From assembly GCF_006539505.1 (NCBI RefSeq), contig NZ_BJND01000082.1, positions 1-33,061 of the forward strand: a stretch of DNA of 33,061 nt, written 5' to 3'. Below, in pieces: positions 33,034 through 33,061 of this stretch. Position 1 is the stretch's first letter, and each line of letters begins with the position of its first letter. The stretch is from Streptomyces spinoverrucosus. Its GTDB lineage: Bacteria > Actinomycetota > Actinomycetes > Streptomycetales > Streptomycetaceae. Both the position numbers and the translations under genes were made by a program. The notes under the pieces were generated by a model. That model was not told the DNA's origin and made no database searches. It worked only from the letters and a program-made list of their open reading frames with translations.

Positions 33034-33061
33034 CCCTGGCGTACGGGTTCTGATGCCAGGG
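33034..33061 (+). terminator. Possible terminator after the helicase gene
   Basis: CCCTGGC and GCCAGGG are separated by 14 bases, starting 37 bp past the stop. The window ends here, so any following T tract cannot be seen. Confidence 0.35.

Noticed and set aside
32998..33061. Telomere end at the right edge
   Set aside because: Only one short inverted repeat is visible; real Streptomyces telomeres have a series of tightly packed palindromes.
1..33061. tRNA or rRNA genes and tRNA-type attachment sites
   Set aside because: No cloverleaf-like sequence or rRNA motif was noticed on either strand.

Overview
The window is high-GC actinobacterial DNA and almost certainly comes from Streptomyces or a close relative. 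The base composition, GTG/TTG starts behind purine-rich ribosome binding sites, SigE-family sigma factors and, above all, a tap-tpg telomere gene pair with a divergent TtrA-like helicase all point that way. Tap and Tpg maintain the ends of linear Streptomyces replicons, so this is probably a terminal arm of a linear chromosome or a linear plasmid. No telomere palindromes are visible inside the window.

Layout. 1-2104: an IS1380-type element (minus strand, partial) split by a compact ISL3-family element with about 60-bp inverted repeats. 2305-2613: a truncated family-2 glycosyltransferase. 3255-4775: a SnoaL-like protein divergent from a LysR regulator. 4808-6231: a decayed IS1380 element. 6381-10498: two back-to-back SigE-family sigma factor operons, the right one ending in a penicillin-binding protein whose transpeptidase half looks eroded. 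10569-14630: two minus-strand genes of unknown function, one with a HEPN-like R-x4-H motif and one with a PD-(D/E)XK-like nuclease core. 14939-15014: a 76-bp scrap of an IS630 end. 15187-20897: a lipoprotein / adaptor / ABC exporter operon divergent from an OmpR-type two-component system. 20956-22123: a full IS630-type element. 22132-23560: a broken ISL3 transposase. 23605-26468: an orphan type I cas3 split by a frameshift. 26745-27167: an SbcC/SMC-like C-terminal scrap. 27569-30376: tpg and a frameshifted tap. 30565-32997: the TtrA-like helicase.

How the parts relate. The telomere module (tpg, tap, helicase) is the clearest functional unit, and the tap/helicase divergent spacer carries a repeated GTACGG element that could be an operator. 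The exporter and its two-component system form a second unit with a candidate response-regulator site between them; it is bracketed by directly repeated IS630 ends and may have moved or been rearranged as a block. The two sigma operons are a third unit with a possible cell-wall output. Transposon debris, an orphan cas3 and several single-base frameshifts show heavy turnover, although some of those frameshifts could be sequencing errors. No CRISPR array, other cas gene, tRNA or rRNA was seen.
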